The notes under the pieces: model-generated | The model's database searches: none | What the model was told of the DNA's origin: nothing | The model's input: the letters and a program-made list of their open reading frames with translations, nothing else | Shown: positions 1 to 8,222 of the stretch, one piece after another | How positions within the stretch are numbered: position 1 is the first letter of the stretch | Layout of the letters: every line of letters begins with the position of its first letter | Assembly: GCF_001715975.1 (NCBI RefSeq) | Contig: NZ_MARB01000002.1 | Span: forward strand, 124,001 to 188,000 | DNA from: Candidatus Thiodiazotropha endolucinida | GTDB lineage: Bacteria > Pseudomonadota > Gammaproteobacteria > Chromatiales > Chromatiaceae | DNA: 64,000 nt | Direction: 5' to 3' | Translations under genes and position numbers: made by a program

Positions 1-1193
1 AGGAACGGCAGCGTGGCAGACTTAATGCCACAAAGCAAACGTGCCAACCACAACAAAGTGGCAATCACAGCAACCACCAAGACCAACAATATCCAGCAAC
101 ACCATAGCGGACCACCACAGAGTGTTGGCGGTACTTCGACTGTACCAGTCGGTGCTGCCGCACCCTCGCGACAGTCGTCTTCCTCCAAGACCACCTCAGT
201 CTCCCAACGTCCCGGTTCAGCGACACTGAGGGTGTCAACGTAACAACCATGCTCATCGGTTGTTACATAGTGGACTTGGGTGGTGCCGTCCGGTGCAGTG
301 TACACCACCGCCACCTGAGTGTTGGGCAAGGCAGGATCATCGGTGTCTGTGCCCTGCAGTAGCGGTACGTTCTCAATTCTCAACGAGCGCCACGGGCCCC
401 CCGCCCCCCAAGGCTCACGAATCTCGAGATGGACCTCGAAGTTGGTCGCATCCGCGTGACCCTGGTTACGCACCCGGCCATAGACTTTATTCAGCTCACC
501 GACCACAGGCTGTTCGTCTGTATCGATAACCGCTAAAGGATCGGCTTCAAAGTTACCACCGACATCGGGTGCATCGACCCAAACATCTTCACTCTTCCAG
601 CGCTCATTTATGTCCGAGACGTAGACGTCGTTTTCTGTCGGCGGCAGCGCATAGTTGAGTCGGATCTGTGCTTCATTGGCATCCATCGATGTCACTTCGA
701 TGTTGACCCCGGAGCCGATGTCGTCAAAGAGGTTGCGCGGTGCGTTGATGGTAAACGGTGCATCATCCAGGTTACCCGCCGTCACATCCGACTCCTGCAC
801 GATCACCGGCCCCTCGCCCTGATTGATATGCTCGTTGGCTTTGGTGATCACCACGCCGGCATCGGGCAGATCCGTGTCCAAGTTGCTCTGCCGCCGATAC
901 TCGGCCGTGTAGTACAGCCGGTCGCCGACCTCGATTGCCACCAGCTTTACCGTATCGCTATCGGCATCCGTCGCACTGATGGTGTAGTCACTGTCGACAA
1001 TCGGTGTCGCAACTGTCGGCTTGGCGACCCGGGTGAGGGTCTTACCGGTCGCATCACCCGTCTCATCCAACCAACCCACACGCCACTTCTCCCAACCGAG
1101 TACGTGTATAGCATTGTCCTTGTCGCTCATATGGCTCCACGGCCCGACGAAGGGTCGCGTCACCGTTACTTCGGGGTAGGCGAACAGGTCAAT
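1..1193 (-). pseudogene. C-terminal part of an M6-like secreted metallopeptidase, 5' end lost
   Basis: An open minus-strand frame enters from the left edge and stays open to an in-frame TGA at 1236-1238. Its translation starts IDLFAYPEV and soon reads GPWSHMSDKDN and GWEKWRVGWLDE, which resemble the segment just after the zinc site in M6 (immune inhibitor A-like) peptidases. Then come beta-rich modules and, near 40-110, a Cys-rich strongly hydrophobic helix (CWILLVLVVAVIATLLW) that looks like a membrane anchor. The HExxH helix expected just upstream of DLFAYPEV is absent; the upstream bases encode unrelated hydrophobic residues before the stop. I infer a rearrangement near 1195 removed the N-terminal and catalytic part. 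The C-terminus lies outside the window. The M6 assignment is from memory of the family. Confidence 0.55.
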
Positions 1194-1420
1194 AAAGAAT
1201 AGATAAGACACCCAATCAAAAAGATCAAAAACATCTCAGTAATAAGAACAGACCAAATAATATTCGTTGTTGCTGAGTGACGACCAATCGTTAGAAATAG
1301 TGGGAAAAAAGCCGGTAATCGGGTTAAAGATAGAAATTCTATAGGGGAATGGCCAGCCACAGACATATCAACACCTCAGCCTGCGCTGATCCATGGCCTG
1401 CTGGGGTTTTTACGATTTCG

Positions 1421-1882
1421 CTAGGCGAGCAACTGTAACACTGCACCCAGGTTCGGCGTTCGCTGATACTCAAGTTTTCGACAAACCGCTTTCAACACAT
1501 AACTGGCACCGACCAGTCCTTTGAAGCGGCTTTCAAAATGCTGTGTCATGTAGAGCCAATACTTGGGTTCGATTTGTAAACGTTCAAGAATAGGTGGCTG
1601 ATGCGCGGGTATATAACCATGCTTATTTTCCAGGATGGCGCGGGCTGTCCAGTCGAGCAGTTCGAGATAGTCTTTGAGTCGAAATGGCAGCCCCTTGGGC
1701 ATATCCTGACGCGGGTAGCCAGCAAAAGGTAGCAGACCGGTGGGTGAATCGGATTCGCCTGCTTGAGTAGGGTTGTGTTTGAAGTGATGAGATCGTTCCT
1801 TGATGGACGTATATGTAGAATTGCATGCTAAATTGACCCATATTTCAAAGTATTTGCATCGAATACCTGGTCCATAGTTTTC
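1421..1882 (-). pseudogene. REP-associated (Y1/RayT-like) transposase, C-terminal remnant
   Basis: The frame is open from a TAA at 1883-1885 to a TAG at 1421 and encodes about 150 residues. It contains LLPFAGYPRQDMPKGLPF, DYLELLDWTARAI, PPILERLQIEP and HFESRFKGLVG, a series I recognise from the C-terminal half of large REP-associated tyrosine transposases common in gammaproteobacteria. The N-terminal Y1 catalytic domain with its HUH motif and tyrosine is missing, so the piece cannot be an active transposase. An internal ATG at 1702 gives 93 residues but probably is not a real start. It sits between the truncated peptidase and an IS1595-like element, in a region built of fragments. Confidence 0.6.
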
Positions 1883-1980
1883 TTACATGTTAACGAGCTT
1901 CACAGAGAGATTATGGGTCACTATTCAATGCAAATCCCGGGTCTAATTTAAGTGCAAATCAACAAGCTAGTGGATTTTTG

Positions 1981-1992
1981 TGACGGACTTTA
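1981..1992 (+). repeat. 12-bp direct repeat, left copy (TGACGGACTTTA)
   Basis: TGACGGACTTTA occurs here and, in the same orientation, at 3078-3089, on either side of the transposase. It is longer than the 8-bp target duplication usual for IS1595 elements and lies outside the best inverted repeats, so it may mark an older insertion or a recombination boundary. A shorter copy (TGACGGACT) is at 10142-10150. Confidence 0.4.
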
Positions 1993-2011
1993 CAGTGAAT
2001 ATAGGTGTATC

Positions 2012-3058
2012 AATAATCAACCTGATTACTCATGAAGCTCAGCTATTGAGCCTGTGGTGCAAGCATAATGGAACCTACTGAATAAAAGAGGATTTCATCA
2101 TGCCGAGAAATACCATTCAATTTCAAAAAGGCCTTGGTTTGCACGATTTTCTTGAACAATACGGGACCGAGGATCAGTGTCGTCAGGCATTGTATGATCT
2201 GCGCTGGCCGACGGGCTATGTCTGCCCTGAGTGCGGCAACACAACAGGCTGTGAACTCAAAAAGCGTCAGATATATCAATGTCACAAGTGCCATCATCAG
2301 ACTTCCCTGACCGCCGGCAGCATCTTCCATGGCACCAAGCTGCCGCTGAGAACGTGGTTTCTTGCGATCTATCTGTTGACCCAACGCAAGAAAAGTATCT
2401 CGGCGCTGCAACTTTCCTGCAAAATCGGGGTGAACTACAACACTGCCTGGCGACTCAAGCATAAGTTGATGCAGGTGATGATGGAACGTGAGCGTGGAAA
2501 AAAACTGGCCGGTCGCATCGAATTGGATGATGCTTATCTGGGAGGCGAGCAAGCCGGTAAGCGTGGTCGTGGATCGCGCAACAAAATCCCTTTCGTGGCT
2601 GCTGTTGAGACGACGCGGGACGGCAGGCCCATGAAAATTCAACTGCGTCGTGTAAGGGGCTTCCGCAAACGTGAAATCGCCCGATACGCCCGGTCCTGCT
2701 TGATGCCTGGCAGCGAAGTCTTTACCGATGGGCTTTGGTGCTTTAGTGGCGTGACAACCGCTGATTGCCATCATAACCCCATGGTGACGGGTGGTGGGCG
2801 CCAAAGTGTCCAGTATTCGTGCTTCAAATGGGTAAACACGATGTTGGGTAATGTCAAAAACAGTCTGTTGGGTACTTTTCATGCGATTTGAGATAAACAT
2901 GTGTCGCGTTATCGTGCTGAGTTCGAATATCGGTTTAACCGCCGTTTCGATTTACCCGCCATGATTGAACGATTGCTTTTTGCCGCTCTTCACACTCCAC
3001 CCATGCCATATCGCCTCTTGAGAATGGCTGAGGTTTAGGGGTAATCAGGATAATCAAT
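2012..3058 (+). mobile_element. IS1595-like insertion sequence
   Basis: The transposase frame is bracketed by imperfect inverted repeats: AATAATCAACCTGATTAC at 2012-2029 and, reverse-complemented, ATTGATTATCCTGATTAC from 3041-3058. They match at 14 of 18 positions, including the inner nine bases. I could not find an 8-bp target duplication directly outside them, so the exact ends are uncertain. The transposase inside is broken, so the copy is probably no longer autonomous. Confidence 0.5.
2100..3038 (+). pseudogene. IS1595-family transposase interrupted by in-frame TGA
   Basis: The N-terminal part has a zinc ribbon (CPECGN about 40 residues in, then CHKCHHQT), as in IS1595 transposases. An ISXO2-like DDE domain follows with IELDDAYLGGEQ and VFTDG, and then HHNPMV. 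The frame meets TGA at 2889-2891 after 263 codons. With no frame change it continues DKHVSRYRAEFEYRFNRRFDL and ends at TAG 3036-3038. NRRFDL followed by PPMPYRLL is the usual C-terminus of this family, so the TGA is most likely a point nonsense mutation (for example TCA to TGA). The truncated protein loses about 50 residues. The ATG at 2100 fits the usual N-terminus. Confidence 0.8.
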
Positions 3059-3077
3059 GAGTTAGATAGACTCTTTT

Positions 3078-3089
3078 TGACGGACTTTA
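3078..3089 (+). repeat. 12-bp direct repeat, right copy (TGACGGACTTTA)
   Basis: Identical to 1981-1992 and in the same orientation, 20 bases outside the right inverted repeat of the IS1595-like element. Confidence 0.4.
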
Positions 3090-3546
3090 TTCCCGCTCAA
3101 CACTTTGTGTCGTACTGTTCCAGACAATCAAAGTCGAAAACCAGCTATTAATGTCTAAATATGTAGCTAAGTTCGAAAATAGTTTTCTTTGAGAAACTGC
3201 TTAATTTAAGAAGGGTGTTGTTCAAGTCTTTTTTGGGCTTGAAGTGATCATCTATCAGTGAGCTAAAATAAATTCTCCTATAGAAGTGTACGGGCATCAT
3301 ACTGCTGGAAAGGGTTCATGTCCTTTAATAAAAAAAGCAGACATTAAGATTCATCCAAGCGACTTTCGTTTTCGATCTATAGTCACCACTGTGAATGAAA
3401 AGTGGATTTACTGCCATTATGCAAATGCTGCCATTAGTATAAAAGAGATAAACGATCAGTTTTGCTTAAAAGTTGCCGGTCACATATCGTATCAACGTAA
3501 TTCCCTATAAAGAAATTTATACATCTTTCAAAAATTGTCCGAATTA

Positions 3547-3574
3547 GGGACCTATTTCTTCTCATGATGCGTCT
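3547..3574 (+). promoter_or_regulatory. Predicted ECF sigma promoter upstream of dsrE-like gene
   Basis: GGGACCT at 3547-3553, 14 bases, then TGCGTCT at 3568-3574. The same two heptamers with the same 14-base gap occur at 5684-5711 in front of the carboxymuconolactone-decarboxylase-like gene. A GGGACC-type -35 and a CGTC-type -10 fit the general form of promoters read by ECF sigma factors, and an ECF sigma gene lies between the two sites. Assignment to that sigma factor is inference. Confidence 0.6.
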
Positions 3575-3673
3575 CTACTGTTAACACGCTGCTTTATGCC
3601 GAGTACTAACTCTCTCGGCGGATGTGTGATTGAAAAGTGGTTTGTACTTACTCAGAAATTGAGGAGAAACATC

Positions 3674-4042
3674 ATGAAAAATCAGAAGAAATTAGTTATT
3701 GTTGTAACAAGAGGCTGTGATGATGAGCGTGCTTCAGTAGCATGGAGTGTCGCAAATGGGGGAATTGCAACGGGTTATGAGGTGACAATGTTTCTGGTCA
3801 GTGCTGGGGCTGATTGGGCGCGCCGAGGTGCTGCGGAAAATGCACGCCCCAATCCTCTTGATCCACCCGTTAAGGAGATGATGCAAACGATCATCGATAG
3901 CGGTGGTTCCATTTTGGTATGTCCGCCATGTGCCAAAGTTCGTGGATATGATCAGGATGATCTCATCGAAGGCGCTGAACTTGCAGGTTCTGCTGCAATG
4001 TTGGGTGTGGTCAGCAATGGTGCCAGTACACTATCTTTCTAG
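3674..4042 (+). CDS. DsrE family protein (cytoplasmic)
   Basis: This 122-residue protein has no signal peptide. It starts MKNQKKLVIVVTRGCDDERAS, continues with a VTMFLVSAGADW strand-helix unit and has a CPPCAKV motif near residue 80, then LIEGAELAGSAAML near the end. The layout matches small DsrE/DsrF-like (YchN-type) proteins, which bind or shuttle sulfur on conserved cysteines; that role is known for the family and not shown here. I chose the ATG at 3674 because AGGAG lies just ahead and the longer frame from 3596 lacks a start signal. It follows an ECF-type promoter and ends before a strong hairpin. It may belong to the regulon of the sigma factor encoded just downstream. Confidence 0.8.
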   Translation: MKNQKKLVIVVTRGCDDERASVAWSVANGGIATGYEVTMFLVSAGADWARRGAAENARPNPLDPPVKEMMQTIIDSGGSILVCPPCAKVRGYDQDDLIEGAELAGSAAMLGVVSNGASTLSF

Positions 4043-4057
4043 AGTGGGTTATATAAT

Positions 4058-4087
4058 ATCAGGCCCTGAAAAATATCAGGGCCTGAT
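4058..4087 (+). terminator. Hairpin terminator after the DsrE gene
   Basis: A perfect 12-bp stem, ATCAGGCCCTGA with TCAGGGCCTGAT, closes a 6-base loop 16 bases past the stop codon. There is no proper T-run after it (TATCAAAT), so termination may be partial and some readthrough into the sigma gene is possible. Confidence 0.6.
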
Positions 4088-4200
4088 TATCAAATATAAC
4101 AGCCAATACATATCCGTTGGAAAAAGGGCGGTTTATACTGGAAGTGCAACCTCCCGATAACTGTAACAGCCAAAACATGTATAGAAATAGAGTTTATACA

Positions 4201-4833
4201 ATGGTTAACGTGAATGATAAAAGCCAACGGGTTGTTAAGGACTGGTTCAGTCAATGCATTGAAGAGAGCATGGGTTCCCTTTATGCGATGGCGGTTCGGC
4301 TTACAAAGAATGATGCCGATGCCGAAGATCTAGTAGCGGAGGCTGTGTCGAAGGCCTGGAGTTCAATAGATACCTTAAAAGACAAGAATCGTTTCAGACC
4401 ATGGATATTTTGTATACAGCGCAATATATTTATCGATCATTACCGTAAAAGCACGAAACGTACAGCAAGCATGAATTACACAGATGATTGTGAAAAATTT
4501 GCAGAAAGTGAGATTGCTTCGTTATTGATCGAGCAGCCCGATGAGTTTTTGTATTGGTGGGCTAACCCGGAAAAGGAGTTTGTCAACAACCTCTTAGGAG
4601 AGGAAATATTGCAGGCGGTAGAGAGACTTCCTGAAGCATTTAGAGAAACCGTGATACTAGTGAACCTTGAGGGATTTTCCTACGATGAAGCGGCAGAAAT
4701 ACAAGGTGTGTCGCCAGGAACAGTACGCTCTAGAATGAATAGAGGCCGCACATTGCTACAGCGGCTTCTTTGGCAACAAGCCACTGAAGCTGGGTTATTA
4801 CCGAATAAAAACGTGATGGAGCCTGGCACATGA
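4201..4833 (+). CDS. ECF-type RNA polymerase sigma factor
   Basis: The protein of 210 residues has region 2 (MGSLYAMAVRLTKNDADAEDLV, with RPWIFCIQRNIFIDHYRK as the 2.3/2.4 segment) and region 4 near the C-terminus (LPEAFRETVILVNLEGFSY, then the helix-turn-helix EAAEIQGVSPGTVRSR). Regions 1 and 3 are absent, as in group 4 sigma factors. I prefer the ATG at 4201; an upstream ATG at 4177 and a TTG at 4117 are in frame, but neither adds a conserved segment. Its stop overlaps the start of the anti-sigma gene (ATGA), a sign of translational coupling. The likely targets are the GGGACCT/TGCGTCT promoters on both sides of the module. The subgroup cannot be fixed by eye. Confidence 0.9.
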   Translation: MVNVNDKSQRVVKDWFSQCIEESMGSLYAMAVRLTKNDADAEDLVAEAVSKAWSSIDTLKDKNRFRPWIFCIQRNIFIDHYRKSTKRTASMNYTDDCEKFAESEIASLLIEQPDEFLYWWANPEKEFVNNLLGEEILQAVERLPEAFRETVILVNLEGFSYDEAAEIQGVSPGTVRSRMNRGRTLLQRLLWQQATEAGLLPNKNVMEPGT

Positions 4834-5102
4834 CAAAGAAAGCAAAAGATAGAGATGAATTACATGATGCTCTGGATAGTGATTGTCTGGAAGCGTTCGA
4901 TCATGTATATGCCTACATCAATAATGAGCTTAAAGATGAGGAAGCCATTAAGCAATTAGAACATCATCTTAGGCATTGTAAAAGTTGCTTTTCAAGAGCC
5001 CAGATGGAACGCAAAATCAATGAACGCTTAAAGAAAACGTCAAAGCCAAAAGTCCCAAAAACTCTAAGAAAACGCGTAAAAAATTTAATAGACAATTACT
5101 GA
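4830..5102 (+). CDS. Zinc-finger (ZAS-type) anti-sigma factor
   Basis: This 90-residue protein has no membrane segment. Residues about 30-62 read YINNELKDEEAIKQLEHHL then RHCKSCF, which contain the HxxxCxxC zinc-binding ZAS motif (HLRHCKSC) of anti-sigma factors such as RsrA and ChrR. A basic tail rich in Lys follows. In the family the motif binds zinc, and in several members thiol oxidation releases the sigma factor. Being soluble and Cys-containing, this one probably senses a cytoplasmic redox or sulfur signal (inference). It overlaps the sigma gene by four bases. Confidence 0.8.
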   Translation: MTKKAKDRDELHDALDSDCLEAFDHVYAYINNELKDEEAIKQLEHHLRHCKSCFSRAQMERKINERLKKTSKPKVPKTLRKRVKNLIDNY

Positions 5103-5115
5103 ATGAACGATAATC

Positions 5116-5553
5116 ATGATCAAACAGTTGATATTATATCTGTTGCCTGCGCTTTTTTTATTTGTGGTTGCAACCACTCATGCGGAATACGCCCCTTCCA
5201 AGGCCGTATATGATGTAACCAGCTCAGATCCCCTAGATCTCACGAATATACTGGATAGGGTAAGTTTGCTTCAAAACCTTTACGGTAACAATTCGTTTGA
5301 CTCGAAAATCGTTATAGTGATTCATGAGGGAACCATTCCAATATTCGCCAAAACAAAGGCTGAATATTCCGGTCTGATGCAACGAGCGAAAAGTTTAACT
5401 TTTGGAGAAATAATCGAATTTAGATTATGTATCACCTCTGCCAAATTACAGGGATATACAGCTAACGATTTTCACGAATTTGTCGCTATGGTTCCTATGG
5501 CTGACGCTGAAATTATAATGCTGCAGAATAATGGGTATGCGTATCTGCGTTAG
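5116..5553 (+). CDS. Secreted DsrE-family-like protein
   Basis: This 145-residue protein has an N-terminal signal peptide (MIKQLILYLLPALFLFVVA, probable cleavage after THA at about residue 23). The mature part has VYDVTSSDP, then KIVIVIHEGTIPIF, then RLCITSAKLQGY and VPMADAEIIMLQNNGYAYLR, an arrangement typical of periplasmic DsrE/DsrF-like proteins. One Cys lies in the RLCITS segment at about residue 112. It starts 13 bases after the anti-sigma gene and is surely co-transcribed with it. It could report on, or react with, a sulfur species in the periplasm, but no function is shown by the sequence. Confidence 0.7.
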   Translation: MIKQLILYLLPALFLFVVATTHAEYAPSKAVYDVTSSDPLDLTNILDRVSLLQNLYGNNSFDSKIVIVIHEGTIPIFAKTKAEYSGLMQRAKSLTFGEIIEFRLCITSAKLQGYTANDFHEFVAMVPMADAEIIMLQNNGYAYLR

Positions 5554-5683
5554 CATCAGATTACTTATTTGCTTATCCCGAAGAAATTAATTATTTGACC
5601 TATCGCCTGTGGCATTTGCTGTTTGCCGATAGCACTCGCCAAGCTAATTGTTATCCTTAATCCCGCAGAAATTTAAATATGAC

Positions 5684-5711
5684 GGGACCTGCAATGCTCC
5701 TTTATGCGTCT
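5684..5711 (+). promoter_or_regulatory. Predicted ECF sigma promoter upstream of AhpD-like gene
   Basis: GGGACCT at 5684-5690 and TGCGTCT at 5705-5711 with a 14-base gap, identical in both elements and spacing to 3547-3574. It lies about 45 bases before the start of the gene at 5758, in a gap of about 200 bases after the secreted DsrE gene, which suggests the AhpD-like gene has its own ECF-dependent transcript. Confidence 0.65.
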
Positions 5712-5757
5712 TTAACAGTAAGCACATTAAAGACGTTACACAGAGGAGGATGATTAG

Positions 5758-6864
5758 ATGTTACCAAAATTCATTAAACCGAGATTCTTTGATGCTTTGT
5801 CAAATATGACTGGACGCTATGTGCAGCCGGAGCCTTATCACAAAGCAGAAGGGCTGGTTAAAAAAGTCTATGACCAGGTTATAGATGAGTTTTTTATCAA
5901 TGCGCCAATGACCACTCACGCGGTATCACCAGAAATGCTGGCAGGTGTGTGGATGGCAGAGCGTGAAATTGTACTTACCGATAATCACTTATCCCGGGAA
6001 GACAAGGAAGCGCTAGGTGTCACCATTTCTCAGGTAAATAGCTGTGCCTACTGTGAGGATCTGATGAACAGTGTGGTTTATGGTGCCAATGAACTGGAAC
6101 TGGCGGAACAGATGCGCTATCACAAGCAAGACGAAATTACCGATGAGAGAACTCGCCTGCTTCATGCATGGGCGCAGAGTGTTTACGATCAGGATGCTGA
6201 GATTCTATATCAGCCACCTTTTACCCACGATGAGGCACCAGAAGTTATTGGTGTTGCTATGATGTTGAGTTATTTCAACCGATATGCGCAGGTCTTCTTT
6301 TCCGGTTCGCCGCTGGCCACGCCGATTTCATCTACTACTTTAAAATCGATACTTTATCGCTTAACCGGTGTCGAGTTACGTGAATCGGTATTGCGACGAT
6401 TACGGCCCGGACGTTCTATCGGCCTGCTGGGTCCGGCCGATCTGCCTCAGGATCTGCAATGGGCGGCCGGTAACAGCACAATCTCTGCAGCTATATCGCG
6501 CTGGGCCTCGGCAGTAGAGAAAGCTGCGAGCGCGCATGTACCGCAGCGGGTTAGGGAAGTCGTAAAAAATGAAATCAAATCATGGCAGGGTGCCCCTATG
6601 GGTCTGAGTCGTGCGTGGCTGACGCCAAAGACAGTCGGGCTAAATCAAGCCAATGCTGCTGCAGTACGCTTGGCTTTATTGACTGCTTTGTCACCGGAGC
6701 AGATGAGTGATGACATAATCGATGCCTACAAAGAACATTACAATGATACAGCGTTGGTTGTTACGGTTTCCTGGTCAGCGTTTATGGCATCCAAACGTGT
6801 GACCGGATGGCTGGCGGACAAGACGGGTTATTTCGACCAACATCAGTATGCCGTTGCTAGTTAG
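5758..6864 (+). CDS. Carboxymuconolactone decarboxylase/AhpD-like CxxC protein
   Basis: The 368-residue protein contains the AhpD/CMD core near residues 65-110: LSREDKEALGVTIS, then VNSCAYCEDLM with the CxxC pair and a following acidic residue. AhpD proteins use this CxxC site in thiol-disulfide peroxidase or reductase chemistry. The C-terminal half (about 190-368) looks like a second, Cys-poor copy of the helical fold (LNQANAAAVRLALLTALSPEQM), so the chain may be a two-domain member. The start at 5758 follows a strong GAGGAGG. With the nearby ECF system it probably forms a redox-stress effector (inference). There is no signal peptide. Confidence 0.75.
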   Translation: MLPKFIKPRFFDALSNMTGRYVQPEPYHKAEGLVKKVYDQVIDEFFINAPMTTHAVSPEMLAGVWMAEREIVLTDNHLSREDKEALGVTISQVNSCAYCEDLMNSVVYGANELELAEQMRYHKQDEITDERTRLLHAWAQSVYDQDAEILYQPPFTHDEAPEVIGVAMMLSYFNRYAQVFFSGSPLATPISSTTLKSILYRLTGVELRESVLRRLRPGRSIGLLGPADLPQDLQWAAGNSTISAAISRWASAVEKAASAHVPQRVREVVKNEIKSWQGAPMGLSRAWLTPKTVGLNQANAAAVRLALLTALSPEQMSDDIIDAYKEHYNDTALVVTVSWSAFMASKRVTGWLADKTGYFDQHQYAVAS

Positions 6865-6871
6865 TGTGCAA

Positions 6872-6910
6872 AAAATAGTGTCGGAGAATGTACCTCTCTG
6901 ACACTATTTT
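6872..6910 (+). terminator. Rho-independent terminator after AhpD-like gene
   Basis: The stem AAAATAGTGTC at 6872-6882 pairs with GACACTATTTT at 6900-6910. The descending arm ends in TTTT. It lies a few bases past the stop codon and closes the ECF module. Confidence 0.75.
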
Positions 6911-7501
6911 ACTGGTATTGTAGTGCATTGTATTTTGACCACTAGATTAGGAGTGATCAAATCGGGTACTCGAATTACATGCTCACTCGAGTACAGCCAC
7001 ATTTTAATTAGAATCAATAGTGATACTGATTACGCCTGCTTAAGTGACTGTTGTAATCAGTATTCTCAAAAGACTGCTTTTGGCTGCAAGCGGAAGATAC
7101 TACCAGTGACTGCATACTGGCGCATATAGATTGCCAACATATCGATTTGATGCAATATTTACTGCTTGGAAGAGTGGTTTCGCTTGAAGTGGGTCTATTG
7201 ACTATTTTGTGATTGTCACGCATCCATTCGGGAATAAAGACCACCACTATTTACCAATCTAGGCATCGATGATGTACGTTAGGTTATTCGGTGAGTTTAA
7301 AGAGATATTACAAGCAATCTCATCCGTCAATCTGGTTGTGGCGGGATATAACCGAAGCTGAGAGGTCCAGCTTCGAGGCGTAACAGTAATCGATCAGATA
7401 GGCAATTGACCGATAGGGAATTACCGTATGGCGCGACAGGCCGATCTCGCAGGTTCGGCTGTTCGAATAGCCCTGTTTGCAATCCTCGGGAATCTGCCGC
7501 T
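6911..7501. other. Non-coding stretch with two inverted repeats
   Basis: I see no supportable gene. Two inverted repeats stand out: GTACTCGA at 6966-6973 with TCGAGTAC at 6987-6994, and ATACTGATTAC at 7023-7033 with GTAATCAGTAT at 7053-7063 (perfect 11-bp stem, 19-base loop). The right part (7320-7500) adjoins the broken TRAP gene and may be foreign sequence joined to it. Confidence 0.4.
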
Positions 7502-7837
7502 TCAGGCGGGAGAGATCGCACCCTTTTCGCCAATCAGGCCGGTATTGTAAGCGGGTGTCGTCCATCCGGCATTGACTTGCCCTTTGGAGACCGCTTCCAG
7601 GATCTCTTTCGGCGGGATCAGCTTACCGGGCTCGTAGATCTTGATCTTGACGGTGCCGCCGGAAGCATCATTGACGTGTTCCGCAAGCTACTTGGGGGTG
7701 GAGCCCAGTCCGGTCAGATGGGTACCGAACCAGACCGGCACCTTCAGCAGCACCTTTTTCGCCGCAACTGCCGGTGACGAAACTAATACGAGACTCAGCG
7801 CTGCCACTGTCCAAATCGACAATAACCGTCGGCTCAT
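7502..7837 (-). pseudogene. TRAP transporter substrate-binding protein (DctP-like), decayed
   Basis: After a good ribosome site (GGAGGAAT) the frame reads MSRRLLSIWTVAALSLVLV, a signal peptide, then KVLLKVPVWFGTHLTGLG. Codon 50 is TAG (7688-7690). The same frame goes on LAEHVNDASGGTVKIKIYEP, GKLIPPKEILEAVSKGQVNAG and WTTPAYNTGLIGEKGAIS, exactly the start of the DctP fold, then stops at TGA 7502-7504. Normal members have about 340 residues, so roughly the last two thirds are gone. No TRAP membrane subunits are nearby. It is divergent from a GntR regulator and shares its operators, so the regulator probably once controlled an uptake locus here. Confidence 0.8.
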
Positions 7838-8222
7838 TTGATTCCTCCGCTTCATTTCCTACCTCCGCAAGGCGTTTGAATGAATGCAATGTAAGATCGG
7901 CTACTGCCTCTGGACGGGTCTCCGGCGCAACATCACCATTACAAGACCCGGTTAAGGCTTAGCCTGTATAACAAAATCATTACCAAATGGTAAATTGGTA
8001 ATACCATATAGCCTTGATAGATCCCCTGGGTTTTGTCAAAGAAGGATCTGATGAATTTTATTAATGGGATATTCGTTGCTGGTTGATATTTTTTAATTAT
8101 CTATTAATACAGTTAGTTATAAAGGGATATGCTGGGCTGACAGATGTGCCTATCACCACTTGTAATCAGAAGACGCACCTTCTATGATTGAGTGTAATTG
8201 GTATTACCACTGGGCATATTGA
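7838..8222. promoter_or_regulatory. Divergent control region with two GntR/FadR-type operators
   Basis: Two near-identical palindromes lie in this spacer: TTGGTAATACCA at 7995-8006 and TTGGTATTACCA at 8198-8209. Both fit the TGGT-N3-ACCA form known for FadR-subfamily GntR regulators such as PdhR and its relatives. The first overlaps a further palindrome, TTACCAAATGGTAA. The second ends 13 bases before the GTG start of the regulator gene, a position suited to autorepression. The region otherwise holds only AT-rich sequence. Confidence 0.7.

Larger units (their letters stand above)
3039..3673. other. Intergenic stretch, AT-rich, with an ECF-type promoter
   Basis: No convincing gene is seen. 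A GTG-initiated frame of 74 codons at 3286-3510 has no ribosome-binding site, no recognisable domain and an unremarkable composition. The right end carries the ECF-type promoter described separately, followed by a leader of about 95 bases before the DsrE gene. Confidence 0.5.

Noticed and set aside
2043-2900. 285-codon minus-strand frame over the transposase
   Set aside because: Antisense shadow; the plus strand encodes the zinc ribbon and DDE domain.
1981-3089. TGACGGACTTTA copies as the target-site duplication of the insertion sequence
   Set aside because: They are 12 bp and stand 20-30 bases outside the best terminal inverted repeats, unlike the 8-bp duplications of IS1595 elements.
3286-3510. 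GTG-initiated frame of 74 codons
   Set aside because: No ribosome-binding site, no recognisable domain, and it lies in an AT-rich gap between the insertion sequence and the ECF promoter.
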